A DNA stretch of 64,000 nucleotides from positions 22,260,501 through 22,324,500 of the forward strand of contig NC_057761.1 in the NCBI RefSeq assembly GCF_010389155.1, read 5' to 3'. Below, one piece after another: positions 35,681 to 49,997 of this stretch. The stretch comes from Erigeron canadensis. Its lineage: Eukaryota; Streptophyta; Magnoliopsida; Asterales; Asteraceae. The notes below the pieces were generated by a model that was given only the letters and a program-made list of their open reading frames with translations, made no database searches and had not been told where the DNA came from. Each line of letters begins with the position of its first letter. The stretch's first letter is position 1. A program made the translations under genes and the position numbers.

Positions 35681-38600
35681 TCATTGCTTCATGTCGAAAA
35701 AGGGAAGCTCGTCAACGACGACTCCCACAATTTCTTCCTCCTCATGGTAAAACTTTAACCTGTGACCATTGACAATAAAAGAAGTGCCATCCGATTTAAA
35801 CAATTCCACATAACCAGATGGATAGACATGTTTGATCACAAAGGGGCCGGTCCACCTAGATGTCAACTTGGGTTGCTTGAACTTGTACTTAGAAAGGAAC
35901 AACAAAACCTTATCTCCTACTTTAAAATCCTTCGTTCTAAGCCTACGGTCATGCCACACTTTAGTTCGTTCCTTGTACAACAAGGAGTTATCATAAGCAT
36001 ACAACCTGAGTTCATCTAGTTCATTTAATTGCATAGATCTCAACTCACCAGCCTCGACTAGGTCCATGTTACAATTCTTGAGCGCCCAAAAGGCTTTATG
36101 CTCAATTTCGATAGGCAGATGACAAGTCTTGCCATAAAGCAACCGAAATGGGGTAGTCCCAATTGGTGTCTTGTAGGCGGTCCTAAATGCCCATAGAGCA
36201 TCATCAAGCTTGGTGGACCAAGACTTCGGATTATCTCCTACGGTCTTCTCAAGAATTCTCTTTAGTGCCCGATTCGTGTTTTCCACTTGGCCACTCGTTT
36301 GCGGGTGGTATGAGGTTGAAAAACGGTGATTTACACCGTACCTCTTAAGCACCTTAGCGAGTTGGTGATTCGCGAAATGACTTCCGCGGTCACTGATTAA
36401 GGCCTTAGGCACACCAAACCTACAGAAAAGCTTTTTCAAGAAATGAATGACCACACGTGCATCATTCGTTGGCAAGGCTTTCGCCTCGGCCCACTTTGAA
36501 ACATAATCAACGGCAACAAGGATATATAAATTCCTATTCGATGGGAGAAAAGGTCCCATAAAGTCTATGCCCCAAACATCAAAAACTTCACATACCTGAA
36601 TAAAGTTTTGCGGCATTTCATCTCGTTTGGAAATATTACCTTGCCGTTGACACACATCACAAACCTCTACCAAGGTTTGTGCTTCCTTGAACACGGTAGG
36701 CCAAAAGAAACCAGCATCATAAACTTTCTTACCAGTGACGGATGCTCCATAGTGTCCCCCAGTTGGCCCATGGTGACAAGCATCGAGAATCTGGCGTGTC
36801 TCATTATCGGCTACACATCTCCTGATCATCCCATCTGCACAAACTTTAAACAAAAAAGGATTTTCCCAAAAGTAATGTTTGGCCTCGGTATGAAGTTTCC
36901 TCCGTTCTTGCTTTGACATTTCTTCCGGAATTACACCTGAACTGAGATAGTTAGCAATATCGGCGAACCAAGGACCTGTTTCAATCTTCATCAAAAACTC
37001 ATCAGGAAAATCATCATTAATATCATGCTCTTGTAACTCCTCACGGTGAGGGTTTTCGAGCCTACTAAGATGGTCAGCTGCCACATTCTCTGCTCCCTTT
37101 TTGTCTTTAATTTCAATGTCGAATTCTTGCAAAAGCAAGACCCAACGAATCAAGCGAGGCTTAGCATCTTGTTTCGTGAACAAGTACCTAAGGGCAGAGT
37201 GGTCAGTGTAGACAATTGTCTTGTTAAGGACCAAGTAGGGACGGAATTTATCAAAAGCATACACCACAGCTAACAACTCTTTCTCAGTGACAGTGTAATT
37301 CTGTTGAGCTGGGTTCAAAGTCTTGCTAGCATACGAAATAGGGCGGAAGTGCTTATCCCCCCTTTGGCCTAAAACGGCCCCTAAGGCATAATCGCTAGCG
37401 TCACACATCAACTCGAATGGTAAGGACCAATCGGGTGGAGTCATAATGGGGGAATTGGTCAAACTTTCTTTAAGCAAGTTGAATGCATCAAGACAGTCTT
37501 TATCAAAAACAAACGGGACATCCTTCTCTAACAACTTAGTCATGGGTCTAGTGATTTTGGAGAAATCTTTAATAAACCTCCGGTAAAAACCGGCATGACC
37601 AAGGAAGCTTCTAACCGACTTAACATTTGTAGGTGGAGGTAATTTGCTTATTACATCAATTTTAGCTTTGTCTACCTCTAACCCTTCTCTAGAAACTTTA
37701 TGTCCCAAAACAATACCCTCCTTGACCATGAAATGACATTTCTCCCAATTCAAAACCAAATGTGCCCGCTCACACCTTTCCAACATTTTGTCAAGACTCT
37801 TCAAACAATTTTCAAATGAACTACCAAACACAGAAAAATCATCCATAAAGACTTCCATGGAAGTTTCTAGCATATCCTGAAAGATTGCATTCATGCAACG
37901 TTGGAAAGTACCGGGTGCATTACAAAGACCGAAAGGCATCCTCCTATAGGCATAAGTGCCATAGGGACAAGTAAAGGTGGTCTTTTCTTGGTCTTTCGGG
38001 TCTATGGGTATTTGGAAATACCCAGAAAACCCGTCTAAAAAACAGAAATACTCGTTTCCGGCGAGCCGTTCGAGCATTTGGTCAATGAATGGTAAAGGGA
38101 AATGATCTTTGCGGGTCGCTTCATTCAATTTCCGATAATCGATGCATACCCTCCACCCCGTAACAGTTCTTGTGGGAATTAATTCATCTTTATCATTTAC
38201 AACAACAGTCATCCCACCCTTTTTCGGTACACAGTGTACCGGACTTACCCATGAACTATCAGAAATGGGGAATATGATTCCCGCATCTAACAATTTCAAA
38301 ACCTCTTTTTTAACAACATCCTTCATATTTGGATTCAATCTCCGTTGTCTTTGCACAACAGGTTTAACATCATCGACAAAGTTAATTGTGTGCTTACAAA
38401 ATTCTGGACTTATACCCGGGATGTCGGAAATCTTCCATGCAAAGGCCTTTTTATGGGCCTTCAACACAGTAATAAGTCTAGATTTTTCATCCTCCATCAA
38501 AGAAGATGAGATAACAACCGGAAGAAGAGACGTACCTTCCAAATATGCATACTCCAAGTGATCCGGAAGTTGCTTAAGTTCCAAATCGGTGGGAGGACTT

Positions 38601-41374
38601 TCAACCGATGTAGGAACTCGGATACTTTCACCATTGTTGATTTCTTCGAAAGGTTCATCCTCCCGTGGAGTTTCATCAACATCAAGAGCCATGATTTCCT
38701 GCATCATTTCTTCTACCCACTCATGCTCTTCTTCACTACAAGCTAACACTGCTTGTCCATCTTCCATATCTAAGTAGTCCATAAGCTCCTTCTCCAAAGC
38801 ATCTTTCTCTTCAACCACATCGACCCTGAAACACGATTCATCACAAGAGTAAGGGTGCCTAAGAGCTTTATCAACATTAAACATAACCCGGTCATTACCG
38901 ACACCTAAGGAAATTTCCTTAGCTTTGACTCGGATGATGGCATCCGCGGTCATGAGGAATGGTCGGCCCAAAATTAGAGGCACATTGATGTCCGCCTCCA
39001 TTTCCAAAATAACAAAATCCACCGGGAATATCAAATGACCCACCTTAATCTGCAAATTTTCCGCTATCCCCATGGGATATTGGAAAGATCTATCCGCGAG
39101 CCTAATGCTCATACGGGTTGGGGTCAATGCACCCAGAGACAACTTTTTATAAACTGAATAAGGCATTAGATTTATGCTGGCCCCAAGATCGGCCAATGCC
39201 TTGTATAACTCAAGACCAAAAGAACAAGAAATAAGAAAACTCCCTGGATCATCAAGCTTAGGAGGTATCTCGTTCTTTATTATTGCTGAAACTTCGGCAC
39301 TCATGACTGCCGTCTTATCTTCTTGAAGTTTCTTCCTATCCGAAATGAGATCTTTGAGAAACTTTGCATAGTTGGGCATACCTGCAAGGAGATCAACTAA
39401 TGGAACAGTAATGTTAACATTCTGAATCAGATCAACGAACTTCTTGAAGTTCGCCTTTATCTTCCCTTGCTTCAACCGTTGAGGATAAGGCACCTTCGGT
39501 TTGTAAGGCTTCACGGGAGGTGCCTCATCAGTAGGTTTCTCGGCTTTCTTAGATGGAATGGCCGGGATTGGCTCCATCTCGATCTCTTCATCAACTGCAA
39601 CTTCTGGTTCAATCTGCACGAGAGGAGTAACAACATTAGGTGAAACATTTGCAGAGTTATAAGAGTTACCTGCTCTCGTCGTGATTGCGTTGACTTGCTC
39701 ATTTCTTGCATTCGGATGGTTGTACTTAGCTCCAGATCCTTGGCTGTTTTGTTGAGGTTTCGGGTTCTGCTGAGTGTTGCTCGGTAGGGTACCGGGCTGC
39801 CTGCTTGAGTTTCCTAGCCTTTCCAACCTAGCTTCAATATCCTGAAACGTTGCTTGAGTACTCTTCGAACTTTGCTCAAGCTTACTCGCCAACCCATCCA
39901 ACCTAGTAGTCATAGCATCCCATTGAGAGGACATCTTCTCACTGGTAGCTTTCTGAGCGCCTACCAAATCTTTCATGATGTCTCTCAATTCCGAATTCGC
40001 ATTTTGTTGACTGTTGAACCTACTAAACCTGCTTCCAACAAAACCAGAATTATTAGCATTAAAATTGGACGAAGGATAAGAAGTACCTGATGACCGATTT
40101 TGGTAACCGGTACCCTGATTGAAGTTCCCTTGCTGATTTTGGACATAGTTAACTTCCTGAGCTGGCTTATCCGGACAATCTTCTGAATAATGCATGTCCC
40201 CACAGTAGTCACACCCATCAGCAATCACCTTGACATCCCTTTCAATGCTTTTGAATCTCACGTCTTGGTTGTCAAACCTCTCGTTCATCTGCTTCGTGAG
40301 GGCTTTGACTTCAGCAACCAAGCTTGATTCTTCACTACTCTCCAACTTTGCTACAGTCTTTCCACTAGTTCTCTTACTTACAACCTCATCACGATCGGAG
40401 AACTCTTTGGCCATATCATCTAAAATTTTGTATCCTTCAGCTGGGGTGACATTGTTCAAACTACCTCCAAATGCCCCGGCTAATTCCCTTCTAGTTCTCT
40501 TTAATAACCCATCATAGAAAATTTCAACCACTGCTTCCGTGTTCAAATTGTTTCCTGGGCAATTCCTGATCATCTCCTTATATCGTTTCCAGGCATCCAC
40601 TACATCTTCCCCTGGATCTTGAGTGAATGATCGGATCTTATTCTCCAACTGTCTCTGAGTCCTTATAGAGTAGAACTCATCAATGAACCCAACACGAAGC
40701 TCGTCCCATGTGGTATACAGATCATCTGGCTGCTCTTTTAACCATGCTTTAGCTCCTCCACATAAAGTGAGTGGAAAAAGCTCAAGCTTCACATTGTCAT
40801 CTTGGTTCGCGCCATAGTGATAGAACCTACAAATCTTCTCGAACCTTTCCAAATGCCCATACGGATCATTATGCGTCACCCCATCGAACTTCTCCTCCTC
40901 CACACTTTTCAAATGACTTCCTTTAATAGAAAAGTTTACTCCGGTGGTTGGAAGGCGAATAGGGGTGCCCCTATTTGTGGGGACATTTCTCCTACGGTCA
41001 CCGTAAAGACGGTTATTGGGGTTTTCCGGCTCTCTATCACCCATTCTCCTGGCTCTGACTGGTTGAGTTGGCTGAGGATTTTCTTTAAGAATCTCGGTTA
41101 AATCCTGATGCTCAGTTTTATCCTGATTATCTTCTTCCCTTGAACTATCACCAGTTTTGAACAAACTACTACCTTCGGAGAATTTAGGACTTAAGTGCAC
41201 CCCGGACGTTGAGCCTTCCTTTGAGTAATATTTATCCAAGTCTACGTCCGGGTGGTCACGGTTTTCGGTGTTTGAAGGCTCCGTGTTGTTTAATCTGATT
41301 AAGCGTCGTCTGGCTTTCCCTGGATTAGATTGAGGACTAAGCAAAGGTCTACCAGAGGTTCTTGTGTTCATCAA
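35681..41374 (-). CDS. Athila-type Gag-Pol polyprotein, intact
   Basis: One uninterrupted ORF of 1897 codons. Gag: retrotrans_gag-like region around residues 135-330 ([40 protein letters not shown]), then one zinc knuckle [13 protein letters not shown] near residue 386. Protease: [16 protein letters not shown] near 730, with the catalytic Asp in a D-L-G form rather than D-S/T-G. Reverse transcriptase: [20 protein letters not shown], and FMDDFSVFG near 1178. RNase [16 protein letters not shown] near 1325, [21 protein letters not shown]. Integrase: HHCC finger about 1530-1575 and a D,D-35-E core ([28 protein letters not shown]). It should be processed into a virus-like particle and replication enzymes. 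All hallmark catalytic positions appear present, which fits the near-identical LTRs. The start could also be the second Met. Confidence 0.95.
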   Translation of the reverse strand: MMNTRTSGRPLLSPQSNPGKARRRLIRLNNTEPSNTENRDHPDVDLDKYYSKEGSTSGVHLSPKFSEGSSLFKTGDSSREEDNQDKTEHQDLTEILKENPQPTQPVRARRMGDREPENPNNRLYGDRRRNVPTNRGTPIRLPTTGVNFSIKGSHLKSVEEEKFDGVTHNDPYGHLERFEKICRFYHYGANQDDNVKLELFPLTLCGGAKAWLKEQPDDLYTTWDELRVGFIDEFYSIRTQRQLENKIRSFTQDPGEDVVDAWKRYKEMIRNCPGNNLNTEAVVEIFYDGLLKRTRRELAGAFGGSLNNVTPAEGYKILDDMAKEFSDRDEVVSKRTSGKTVAKLESSEESSLVAEVKALTKQMNERFDNQDVRFKSIERDVKVIADGCDYCGDMHYSEDCPDKPAQEVNYVQNQQGNFNQGTGYQNRSSGTSYPSSNFNANNSGFVGSRFSRFNSQQNANSELRDIMKDLVGAQKATSEKMSSQWDAMTTRLDGLASKLEQSSKSTQATFQDIEARLERLGNSSRQPGTLPSNTQQNPKPQQNSQGSGAKYNHPNARNEQVNAITTRAGNSYNSANVSPNVVTPLVQIEPEVAVDEEIEMEPIPAIPSKKAEKPTDEAPPVKPYKPKVPYPQRLKQGKIKANFKKFVDLIQNVNITVPLVDLLAGMPNYAKFLKDLISDRKKLQEDKTAVMSAEVSAIIKNEIPPKLDDPGSFLISCSFGLELYKALADLGASINLMPYSVYKKLSLGALTPTRMSIRLADRSFQYPMGIAENLQIKVGHLIFPVDFVILEMEADINVPLILGRPFLMTADAIIRVKAKEISLGVGNDRVMFNVDKALRHPYSCDESCFRVDVVEEKDALEKELMDYLDMEDGQAVLACSEEEHEWVEEMMQEIMALDVDETPREDEPFEEINNGESIRVPTSVESPPTDLELKQLPDHLEYAYLEGTSLLPVVISSSLMEDEKSRLITVLKAHKKAFAWKISDIPGISPEFCKHTINFVDDVKPVVQRQRRLNPNMKDVVKKEVLKLLDAGIIFPISDSSWVSPVHCVPKKGGMTVVVNDKDELIPTRTVTGWRVCIDYRKLNEATRKDHFPLPFIDQMLERLAGNEYFCFLDGFSGYFQIPIDPKDQEKTTFTCPYGTYAYRRMPFGLCNAPGTFQRCMNAIFQDMLETSMEVFMDDFSVFGSSFENCLKSLDKMLERCERAHLVLNWEKCHFMVKEGIVLGHKVSREGLEVDKAKIDVISKLPPPTNVKSVRSFLGHAGFYRRFIKDFSKITRPMTKLLEKDVPFVFDKDCLDAFNLLKESLTNSPIMTPPDWSLPFELMCDASDYALGAVLGQRGDKHFRPISYASKTLNPAQQNYTVTEKELLAVVYAFDKFRPYLVLNKTIVYTDHSALRYLFTKQDAKPRLIRWVLLLQEFDIEIKDKKGAENVAADHLSRLENPHREELQEHDINDDFPDEFLMKIETGPWFADIANYLSSGVIPEEMSKQERRKLHTEAKHYFWENPFLFKVCADGMIRRCVADNETRQILDACHHGPTGGHYGASVTGKKVYDAGFFWPTVFKEAQTLVEVCDVCQRQGNISKRDEMPQNFIQVCEVFDVWGIDFMGPFLPSNRNLYILVAVDYVSKWAEAKALPTNDARVVIHFLKKLFCRFGVPKALISDRGSHFANHQLAKVLKRYGVNHRFSTSYHPQTSGQVENTNRALKRILEKTVGDNPKSWSTKLDDALWAFRTAYKTPIGTTPFRLLYGKTCHLPIEIEHKAFWALKNCNMDLVEAGELRSMQLNELDELRLYAYDNSLLYKERTKVWHDRRLRTKDFKVGDKVLLFLSKYKFKQPKLTSRWTGPFVIKHVYPSGYVELFKSDGTSFIVNGHRLKFYHEEEEIVGVVVDELPFFDMKQ

Positions 41375-41546
41375 CTACAAAGCATCTGCACAAACACCAC
41401 AAGGAAACGTTAACCGCACCAGAAACTAACAAAATGAAACTGAAACAAAAAGAAAATAAAATCTAACTATGAAAAACAATTAACTTCCTCACAATTGAAT
41501 TGCAAGGGAGGATCGAATCACAAAACTAACAATTACTTAAATTAAG

Positions 41547-41564
41547 TCCCCGGCAGCGGCGCCA
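41547..41564 (-). other. Primer-binding site, tRNA-Asp type
   Basis: On the minus strand TGGCGCCGCTGCCGGGGA, six bases after the LTR end. It resembles the tRNA-Asp-derived PBS usual in Athila/Tat elements. Confidence 0.85.
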
Positions 41565-41570
41565 AAAACT

Positions 41571-43111
41571 TGATGTGCGAAATCTAGCTTTAAATTTATA
41601 ACACGATTTACCGATTAATTCTGATTACTACACACTCACAGGCAGTGTACCTGATCGTATGCAGTATAGTGAATAACTGGTAAGCCGAGATCGTTCGCAA
41701 GGACTTAAACAAGCATTTGTAAAGACGTTCAATGATTCAAGTAAAATGGGGGTTTTCGTGGCCGAATTGCCACGATGCAAATAGTCAGTTGGAAATTAGT
41801 AATCCCACAGGATTAATCGAAAAAAAGTTTATAGTTTATAACAAAATTTAAAAGTCACCCATCTTGATTTCGCTCAACAGAATGTTAGGATTGCACATTT
41901 GATGAAGTTCAAATTCAATTTAGTGATTTAATGACCGAGACTCAAATTAATCGTTAACTCCGTACCCGTTAAGTTAACTACTTATTCGACTCTCTTATAT
42001 AAACTAGGTTCGTTATTAAGACCGGTACCCCACGACGCCTTTTTATAATTTCCCTAGTTAAACAATTGTTTTGATCATTTCAGATAACAATTTTGCCTAA
42101 TCGATTGTACCCAACCGTCAATCCGTCAATTCTTATCAAATATTCACTGCCCCCTACCGTACCCGTCATAGAACCAATTGCTTCTAGCAAAACAATCAAA
42201 ATAACTTGTACCCAAATCCTAGTCGTCACTAAGAAACAAGCACAAATTATCCGCAATCAATAATTGAATAACAAAGAATTAATAGATTAAGTTCACGACA
42301 AAATGTTAAATCAAATCACTTGAATTAATAAATATTGTGCAATCCCCACATAATGTCTCACTCCATCAAGATGAATGAAAAGGTGATTAGCCACTCATAT
42401 TGAAATACAAATAACAAAACAAAATGAAGGAATTCATCGTTACCTAGTACAAAGGATTGAACGGAAATAACGAGGATAATCCAATTGTAATATCAATCTT
42501 CCAAAATGAGAAATCTGATCAAAAGTCTCCTAAAAATGTACTTGAAACGGCTGGAAAACATAACATAGGGTTTTGGGGTGAAAAACAAGCTATTTATATG
42601 TTTCCCAAAAATAGTTGTGCAGGTGTCGACATAAACTGCTGCGCAGCTTATAAGCTGCTGCGCAGCTCCCCTCTGACCGCGGTTGACCGTTTGACTTTCA
42701 TTGACTTCGCTGGAAATTCACTAGGCAAGCTGCTGCGCAGCTTACTAAGCTGCTGCGCAGCTTGAGTCCACTGTTCTACAACTGCTGCGCAGCTTTTAAG
42801 CTGCTGCGCAGCTTGAGCTTTCTGTTTTGTAGCTGCTGCGCAGCTTTTAAGCTGCTGCGCAGCTCTCCTAGCTCCAGATTTGACTTTCGTTGACTTTTAC
42901 CAAACTTCATCCAAACGACCCGGAAATCATCCGTAACCACTTATTTCACCCCAAGAATGTCGTTTTCTTCCAAAATACGCTCAAGTATCTGCTACTAACC
43001 TGAAACACTAACAGATACCATAAACGCAACAAATGTATATAAAACGACTCATTAAACATGCTAACTTAACTATATAAACCGTAGGAAATGGGTATAAAAT
43101 ACGACATATCA
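41571..43111 (-). repeat. 5' LTR of the Athila-type element
   Basis: Nearly identical to the other LTR; one adenine is missing in an A-run near 41845 and one base differs in the first palindromic module near 42634. As the upstream LTR in transcript order it should drive the genomic RNA from the TATA box near 42590-42600. Confidence 0.95.
42633..42864. repeat. Array of eight palindromic modules in the 5' LTR U3
   Basis: Copy of the array in the other LTR, with the same spacing; the first module has lost one arm base (AACTGC instead of AGCTGC). Confidence 0.95.
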
Positions 43112-44004
43112 AGGTGTAACTGAGCAGAAAATATCACGACTGCTCTCCTTCTTGTTTACGTCTTCAACACATTTCCCTCACCTTCTTTGGCCTATAAATA
43201 GCTCCCATTTCCCCTTCATTCCAACTGACCCTCAAATCTTTCTCATCTTCCGGTTCTAAAAGCATGTTCTTAAGGAATCAATATTAAGTTTTCTAACGAG
43301 GAATCGCTTGAAAAATTATAGAATTAAGAAGCTGAAGGGTTGAATTATCTATACTTCCTGGTGTTAAGGTGAGTTCATAGATCCCTTTTAAACTATATTT
43401 GGGATGAGAGTACACTGCTCAAATTGCGGATACAAGTACTTTAATAGTTCTGTATGGCTATGTAACAATCACTCATGACATCAAACCATCGCATGAATAT
43501 TATGGATAGTACTATCGAGGTTGACACCCCTGCCCGGGCTAGTCATGCCAGCTGGGGAAACGGGCATATAATATTTGAACTAGTGTTGGACTGAAACACT
43601 ACTTAAGGGTAACAATACGTTACGGCATCGGCACTCAAGGCATAGCATGCAAAACTATTAGTCTATTATCTATTTTATTTTTCTACTAAAAATCTCGTAT
43701 AAATTTTTATGGTAAGCCTATGAACTCACCAACATTATTGTTGATGTATTTTAGCATGTATTACCAGGAAACTAAGGTACATCAACATGAGCATACTCTA
43801 AGGGTCACATTCGCACATATGGAGATTTTCATGTATCATATTTACTTTGTTTAGAAAATCTCTTGCTATAATTGTGAACTCATTGTAATAACTTTGTATT
43901 GAATAAAAGAAGCTTTATAAATAAAAACGTCCCATTTAGAGGTCGTTTGTTATAAATTGTGGTTGTGATCTCAAGAAGTCACACTGCGAGATTGGGGTGT
44001 GACA
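43112..44004 (+). repeat. 3' LTR of the chromovirus, right part
   Basis: Resumes with the duplicated AGGTG (43112-43116) and continues exactly where the left part stopped. It contains the TATA box CCTATAAATA at 43191-43200 and ends GGGGTGTGACA at 44004. At about 43340 it lacks an internal segment present in the 5' LTR. Confidence 0.88.
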
Positions 44005-44143
44005 TTTAGGCAAATTTGTAACCCTTGTGGTGATTTTATTATATATTATATATCAATGATATTCTAGTATCTTCAAAAGATATTGAAACACATCGTAAAC
44101 ATCTTTGATTATTTGAAAAAATTATAACTAACAACTGTTTTGT
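44005..44143 (+). pseudogene. Endogenous pararetrovirus remnant, reverse transcriptase part
   Basis: Conceptual translation shows the polymerase box of a caulimovirid-type reverse transcriptase: a Y-I-N-D version of the usual Y-x-D-D followed by ILVSSKDIETHRKHL, then a stop. The catalytic Asp is changed and further stops follow, so it is inactive. The fragment starts where the chromovirus LTR ends and is cut by the Copia insertion at 44144. Confidence 0.6.
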
Positions 44144-44372
44144 TGTTATGAATTCATTAATGTGGCTATCCACATTCTACAACTCCTGATATATTTATAT
44201 TCATCATTATGTATGTATTAATTGTATTAGTAATATGAAGCCTATATAATGGCTCATGTATGTGGAATGATCATGTGAATGAGAAGCGTTCTCTTATTCT
44301 CTCTATCCTTATTCTTTCTATTCTCTATTGTTATTATACATTTGCTAGCTACTAGGTCGTTGTTTCACAACA
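44144..44372 (+). repeat. Copia 5' LTR
   Basis: 229 bp with a TATA-like CCTATATAAT at 44241-44250. A primer-binding-like stretch CGTTATCAACACGA follows at once; the tRNA was not identified. Confidence 0.92.
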
Positions 44373-47300
44373 CGTTATCAACACGAATGGTTATTTGATT
44401 TTCGACCAATTACTCCATTAGATCTCAATCATCAAAATCTGGTTTTCTTATACTCATTAGCATGGAGTTGGTCGAGAAGAGATTCACATAGTTGAAGGTA
44501 ATATATTTAATTAATTTACTTAATTTCATATATCATTAATCATATTTTATATCATTATACGATGATAATATATCTTATTATCTTTTGCTTTTTAAAATTT
44601 GGGCTATCTGATTTGAGTTTCCTTTCCTATGAAATCTGATGGGAGTTTTATATGAAAGGTTTGTTTAAAGCACCCCTATTTTGTTAATTCGGATTTTACA
44701 ATTTGCTACGGTGACTGTTCAACATAACTTTTAATGACTTTTACGTTAAATAAATTTGCAGTTTTATTTCAATATTCGATCTAAAATCCATCCATTACAT
44801 TAATGAAGATGCGGTGTTTCTCTAAACAAATTTATAGATGTGCTCGGTTATTTTGGAAAAAGGGAAGGATTGATATTATTGTTTTTCCTCTTAAACTTTG
44901 TTATTTTATCGGGGTTCATAAATTTAACTTGGTCCATGTGTTTTGATACTATGTAGGCAGATGCAATAACTTAATCTTAATTTATATATTATTAGCTGGT
45001 ATTGTCGTATTGGTTATAATGAGTTTTAATACGATCTATTCTTTATCAAGTTATTATTATATGATGGTAATACTTGGTAGTCTTAGTCTAGAAGATACTC
45101 TTGGCAGGAGCGATAATCATGACGTAAATTCAAGTTTGTGCGTAACATATCATGTATGAGAGTTTCTCAAGGTTATTCATATCAATATCTGGTTCTAAAA
45201 ACGTTTCCAAATTTTAATACATCTCTTGGTTGATTCCTGCATTTATCTAAAACATAATATGTAGTAATTGTTACATATTGAAAAATAGAATGGAGATGAT
45301 GGAAAACAAAAAGATAAGAGATGGCTCTTAATAAAGGTAAAGGTATATTTATTTAAAGTTGTTGTTTATGTGCTTCATAATTTATTGACTTATTGTGAAG
45401 AGAAATATCTGCATATAAATTTATAATGTTATGTATATTAATTTGGATTTCCTATGATAGATATTCCTGATTTTTTTTATATAAAAAAAAATAATAAAAA
45501 TATAAAATAAAATAATAATAAACAATTAATCTTGGTTTGTTTACCATCTTAGTAAATATGATAAAGCATGATATTGGTCAATGATAATATTGGTAAATAC
45601 TATAGGACTCAAGAAACCTTGTATGGACATGTTTCGATTTCATACATATGATATGTATAATAAATTTAAACGGGTAAGAATTTTTGCATACAATGAAAGA
45701 CAATATTTTGTATCTTATTTCTATTAATTTTAATGGGTTTACAATAGTACATACACATATGAATTAAGTTATGTGTTATTAAGTTATTTATTTGTTGTTT
45801 TTATGACTCATGGTAATCTCGTGAGTTGTGATATAAGTTTTGCTTTTACCATTTTATTTTGATCATAACAATTATTGATATGGAAAGCCCATGAGTCCAT
45901 GACTTAGAGATTTTTATATTTAAACTTGGTATTCGAATTATTATCTACAGTATATATATAACATATGTTCGTGAATAATTTTCTGGAAGTCTTTGAACAT
46001 AAATCTATCACAACTCGGAAACACCGAATATGTTTCTCACTAATAACGCTATAGACTAACTTAAATTTTATATTTAAAATATCAAATTATTTGAATGCTT
46101 TTGTGAAGCTGTATAACATTTGTCAAAAGAAACCCTTCGAGATCAAACCATGATCATTTAATATGAGTTAGTTATACATTAATACTAATGAAAATCCTCC
46201 TATGTTAATTGCTAATTGGCAACGTTCAAATTTGTGTGACGTATGATATGTCCATAGAGTGATGATATATTGTTGACAGCCTATATTTAGTTATATGCAA
46301 GTGATATTTGTTTTTATGCTAATTGTTGTTATTACCGCAACTATTGATACAATATTGATCTTAGTAAGTTAAGGGAATAAATTAAAATAGTGGAAAGATT
46401 TATTTGTCATATAACCTTGTCGGTTATAATGGTTGTGAAAATCTTTTATGATTTAATTATTTGTATAACAGTTTTAGAAACTCTTGTATGAATGTAATGA
46501 AAAAATATAACAAAATATTTGGATACTTTGCAATACGGATAGCGATTTCATTATTGAAACATTTTGATAAATTGAGAGAGATGTCTTAAATTCATTGCTA
46601 TTTGATAAAGTAAATGTTGCTTTCTTTATCTTATGGTGAGAAATTTCCTTAATTCATCAATGAGAAAATATATATAATACTTCAATAGTATTAAAAGGAA
46701 GCTTTCTGACCTACGATATTGATCATTCGTTATTATGAACTGTATTTTGAGTATATCAAACTATTTGAAGGTTTAGAATAACTAATGTAAATTTATAATG
46801 AGAAACAAATGTTTTGAGATGTGATCACACATGTGGTTTGTATTGATTGAGTCTAGACGAAGGTTTATGAATATTGATTGTTTAATTAATTGGCATGACC
46901 GGATGGACCATCACGGATCAATAATGATGCGAACGAAGAGGTTTTTCAAAGTGATTATCGGATATATTAAAGCATTTGCTCTCTAATAAGAAGTGTATTA
47001 TTGCCAACTAAAATAGGGATTGCATCCCTTAGTATTATGGAATGGGTTTTAAAGGGATGAATGTAGATTACATCGTCTAAATGGGTTTTAATGGGATTCC
47101 ATCGAAAGACCATTTAGTGTTTGAAATCGATGCATCGTCTAAATGGGTCATTAAAGTCGCAACGTGAAGTTTGCGTGATTGATTGCTCATCTTATAAGAT
47201 TGAGAGCATGTTCCATATTTGGTCATTATGATTAATTCTATAATGATCATTTGAGAGCAAAATAGTTTGGGGCCATGTTATTTAACATGTAAAAATATGA

Positions 47301-49804
47301 ATTCGCATCATGCCAATTATTTATCGTATTTCCTCCCCATTAAATTTGGTTTATGATCAGAAACCAAGTATGTCTCATATAAGAGTATTTGGTTGTACAG
47401 TTTTTGTTAAAATTGCTCCACCACAACGCACATAGATGAGACTTAAAAAAATGTTGGAAATAATGTTGGAAAAATAAGCGTGCCTTGGAAGTGTGTAAGC
47501 TTATGCTTTGATTCAGTTCGAAACTGTCTGATTAGACTAGACACTAGTATGGCTGTTTTGGGTATGAGTTAAAACATGAAAGAGGTGTACGTATTAAATA
47601 AAGTCATCATTGGAACATTTGTTTATCGCTTATGTTCCTCATTGATATGATTTAGTTTTCTCAACGTTAGGGGGAGATGTTCCCAACATTAGGGGGAAAA
47701 AATGGAAAGCAGCTGTTGAAATGAGTAAAAATGAATTATCAAAGATCTGCACATTAATGAATATAAATATATTTGTGGGATAATTCATTCACATGATTTA
47801 GTAACTGCCAGCAATGTAAACTGACCAAAAAGCTGCTAATGCTCCTATCGGTAATGAGTCTACGCACATTTGAAAGTGGTAAAAAAGTCGATTCCAAATA
47901 AAAATCCTCGAAAGAAAGGAGCAAGAAATTGAGATGGTCAAATTCTAGGTATGAAAGACCTCATTATAATTATTGATGAGTAACTAGACATAAAGGTTTT
48001 AAATAAAACCCCGGGTACCTGGAACAAATGAGATCTCAATAAATTGTGACTATGTCTGGAGACTTGTGGAATCGAAAATAAATAAAAACGACATCGAGTT
48101 TGATTAAATATGATAGCGTTAAGTGTATGACTAATAGTGAGGATCTTGAAAGCATGCATGCACATTAATTGATATGATATAAATGATTGGCCAAGATGAA
48201 AAGACGCTAGTAGTTTAGGATATGAAGTCCAAACACTTGAAAGTGTAGAAATATATATATGGTGGAAGCAACTATTGATAAATTAAAAGTCTGGCAATGT
48301 GATAAATTTTGATTCGCGTCTAAAGAATATATGAATAGGGCTCATTTGATATTGAGATTCCATGAGACATATAAAATACATGACGCATGTCTCGTGATAT
48401 GAAAAACATAAAAGATGTGTTAAAAGATCGTAAATATTATTTGATCATATCTGGCATATGGATAACCATTACCATAGAGTATATTTATCAAAAGTACCAC
48501 ATATAAGTTATTATGTTTTCCCATAAAACTTTATAAAGAAATCTGGATTTGAATATCATTGGTGATAAAATAGATAGAAATATACATGCGAAACTAAAGA
48601 CAAAGTTTGTCTTGGTTTATAAATTAGAAATCTCAAGGATGAAGTTATCGTGCGTCATGAAAGCTAATAAGATAATATATTTTGTATGGATAAATGACGC
48701 TCATGCTTATGAAGTCAGTTAATGCCGAAAATGCCCTTTAATGTTCAAAATAATGATCACAATGTTGGTTTATAAGTGTTATTGAAGTACTAGTATTTGT
48801 CAATAATGATACATGAAATAATACATCATTCAATATGAAGTTGGTTGGGCCTAACTTAGGTAATGTGATAAATTTAAATGAGATGTATGATATATGTTTA
48901 ATCCTTAAATGTGATATATGAACGACATGCAAAATAATAATATTTTGAACACGAGAATAAAATAAAGGTATATTATATCAATGCACTAATTACGGCTAAA
49001 TCAAAGGATGGTTTTGATATTGGTTTGTGCCAATGACAATGGTTCAAATAATGTGATTATTAGGGGCAGTGTTATATTTCAACATAACAATGTGCATTTG
49101 GTAAAGTCGCTTCGGTTAATATTCAGCTTCATGCTATTATGTTATTATATTTGCCTAAGGATATCATTGATATAAAAGCTTGAATATATGTGAATATAAA
49201 AGATCTCTATGAAATTTTTATATTTGAAAGATTATGAAAAGACAATTTTCTAAAATGTAAATCTTAGCAATGAAATAGTTACTAAGGGTGATATATGATG
49301 TATGAAAACATTCTTGAGAAAGATATATTTTCATGGATTGTACTTAAATGGTTTGTATATATGGTCATTTGATATAGATAATGAACACTTTTCTTCTACA
49401 AGAATGGAGATAAAGTTCTTGGTTTAAAATACCATATTTGAGTAACATTAAGGTATTAGTAATGTACACACTGATATATTATAATTTGCTGAGAATGCAT
49501 TAAATGGGTAAACATATGCTTTTACCCTCAAGATATCAAATGTATAATTTTACATTAGACTAACCTATCAAAGTAGCTTTAGTTTGTTTTGATTATGCAG
49601 GATGATCGATTACAAACGGATATGTATTGTAAGTGTTGACATTCGATGTTATCATATATTACAAGTGAATTGACAGATCAATATAAAGATAATGCAGCAT
49701 GAATGTTTTTAACTACTGAAGTTGTATATCCAAGGAAGCTTGTTCGTGATATTACTGACTCAAGCTTAAGTGATGTGATCATCAGGGGGAGAAGATACGC
49801 GCTG

Positions 49805-49965
49805 CACTCTTTTTCCCTTGGCCATGGTTTTGTCCCATTGGGTTTTCCTGGCAAGGTTTTTAATGAGGCAGCATCCTCAAGCGTATCGAAAGAACTATGT
49901 ACTCTTTTTCCTTCACTAGGTTTTTGTCCCATTGGGTTTTCCCTAGTAAGGTTTTAACGAGGCAT
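49805..49965 (+). repeat. Duplicated conserved motif before the Copia polypurine tract
   Basis: Two copies about 92-96 bp apart, both containing ACTCTTTTTCC, TTTTGTCCCATTGGGTTTT and AAGGTTTTnAAnGAGGCA. A motif of this kind is widespread downstream of pol in plant Copia elements. Both copies are well conserved although the coding region is destroyed. Confidence 0.8.
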
Positions 49966-49997
49966 ACTCTTTAAACTAGTGGATAGCCAAGGGGGAG

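Larger units (their letters stand above)
29023..43111 (-). mobile_element. Young, full-length Athila-type Ty3-gypsy retrotransposon
   Basis: A 14.09-kb element on the minus strand flanked by the 5-bp duplication AGGTG (29018-29022 and 43112-43116). LTRs of 1542 and 1541 bp run TG...CA. I see one 1-bp indel and one substitution between them, so insertion was very recent. In transcript order: 5' LTR (41571-43111), tRNA-Asp-type PBS, Gag-Pol ORF of 1897 codons, a 1.2-kb spacer with palindrome arrays and promoter-like sequence, an env-position ORF of up to 596 codons, about 2.1 kb of non-coding DNA, polypurine tract and 3' LTR (29023-30564). The gag type, the PBS and the ATHILA ORF-1-like third ORF identify the lineage. 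It may still be active. Confidence 0.94.
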
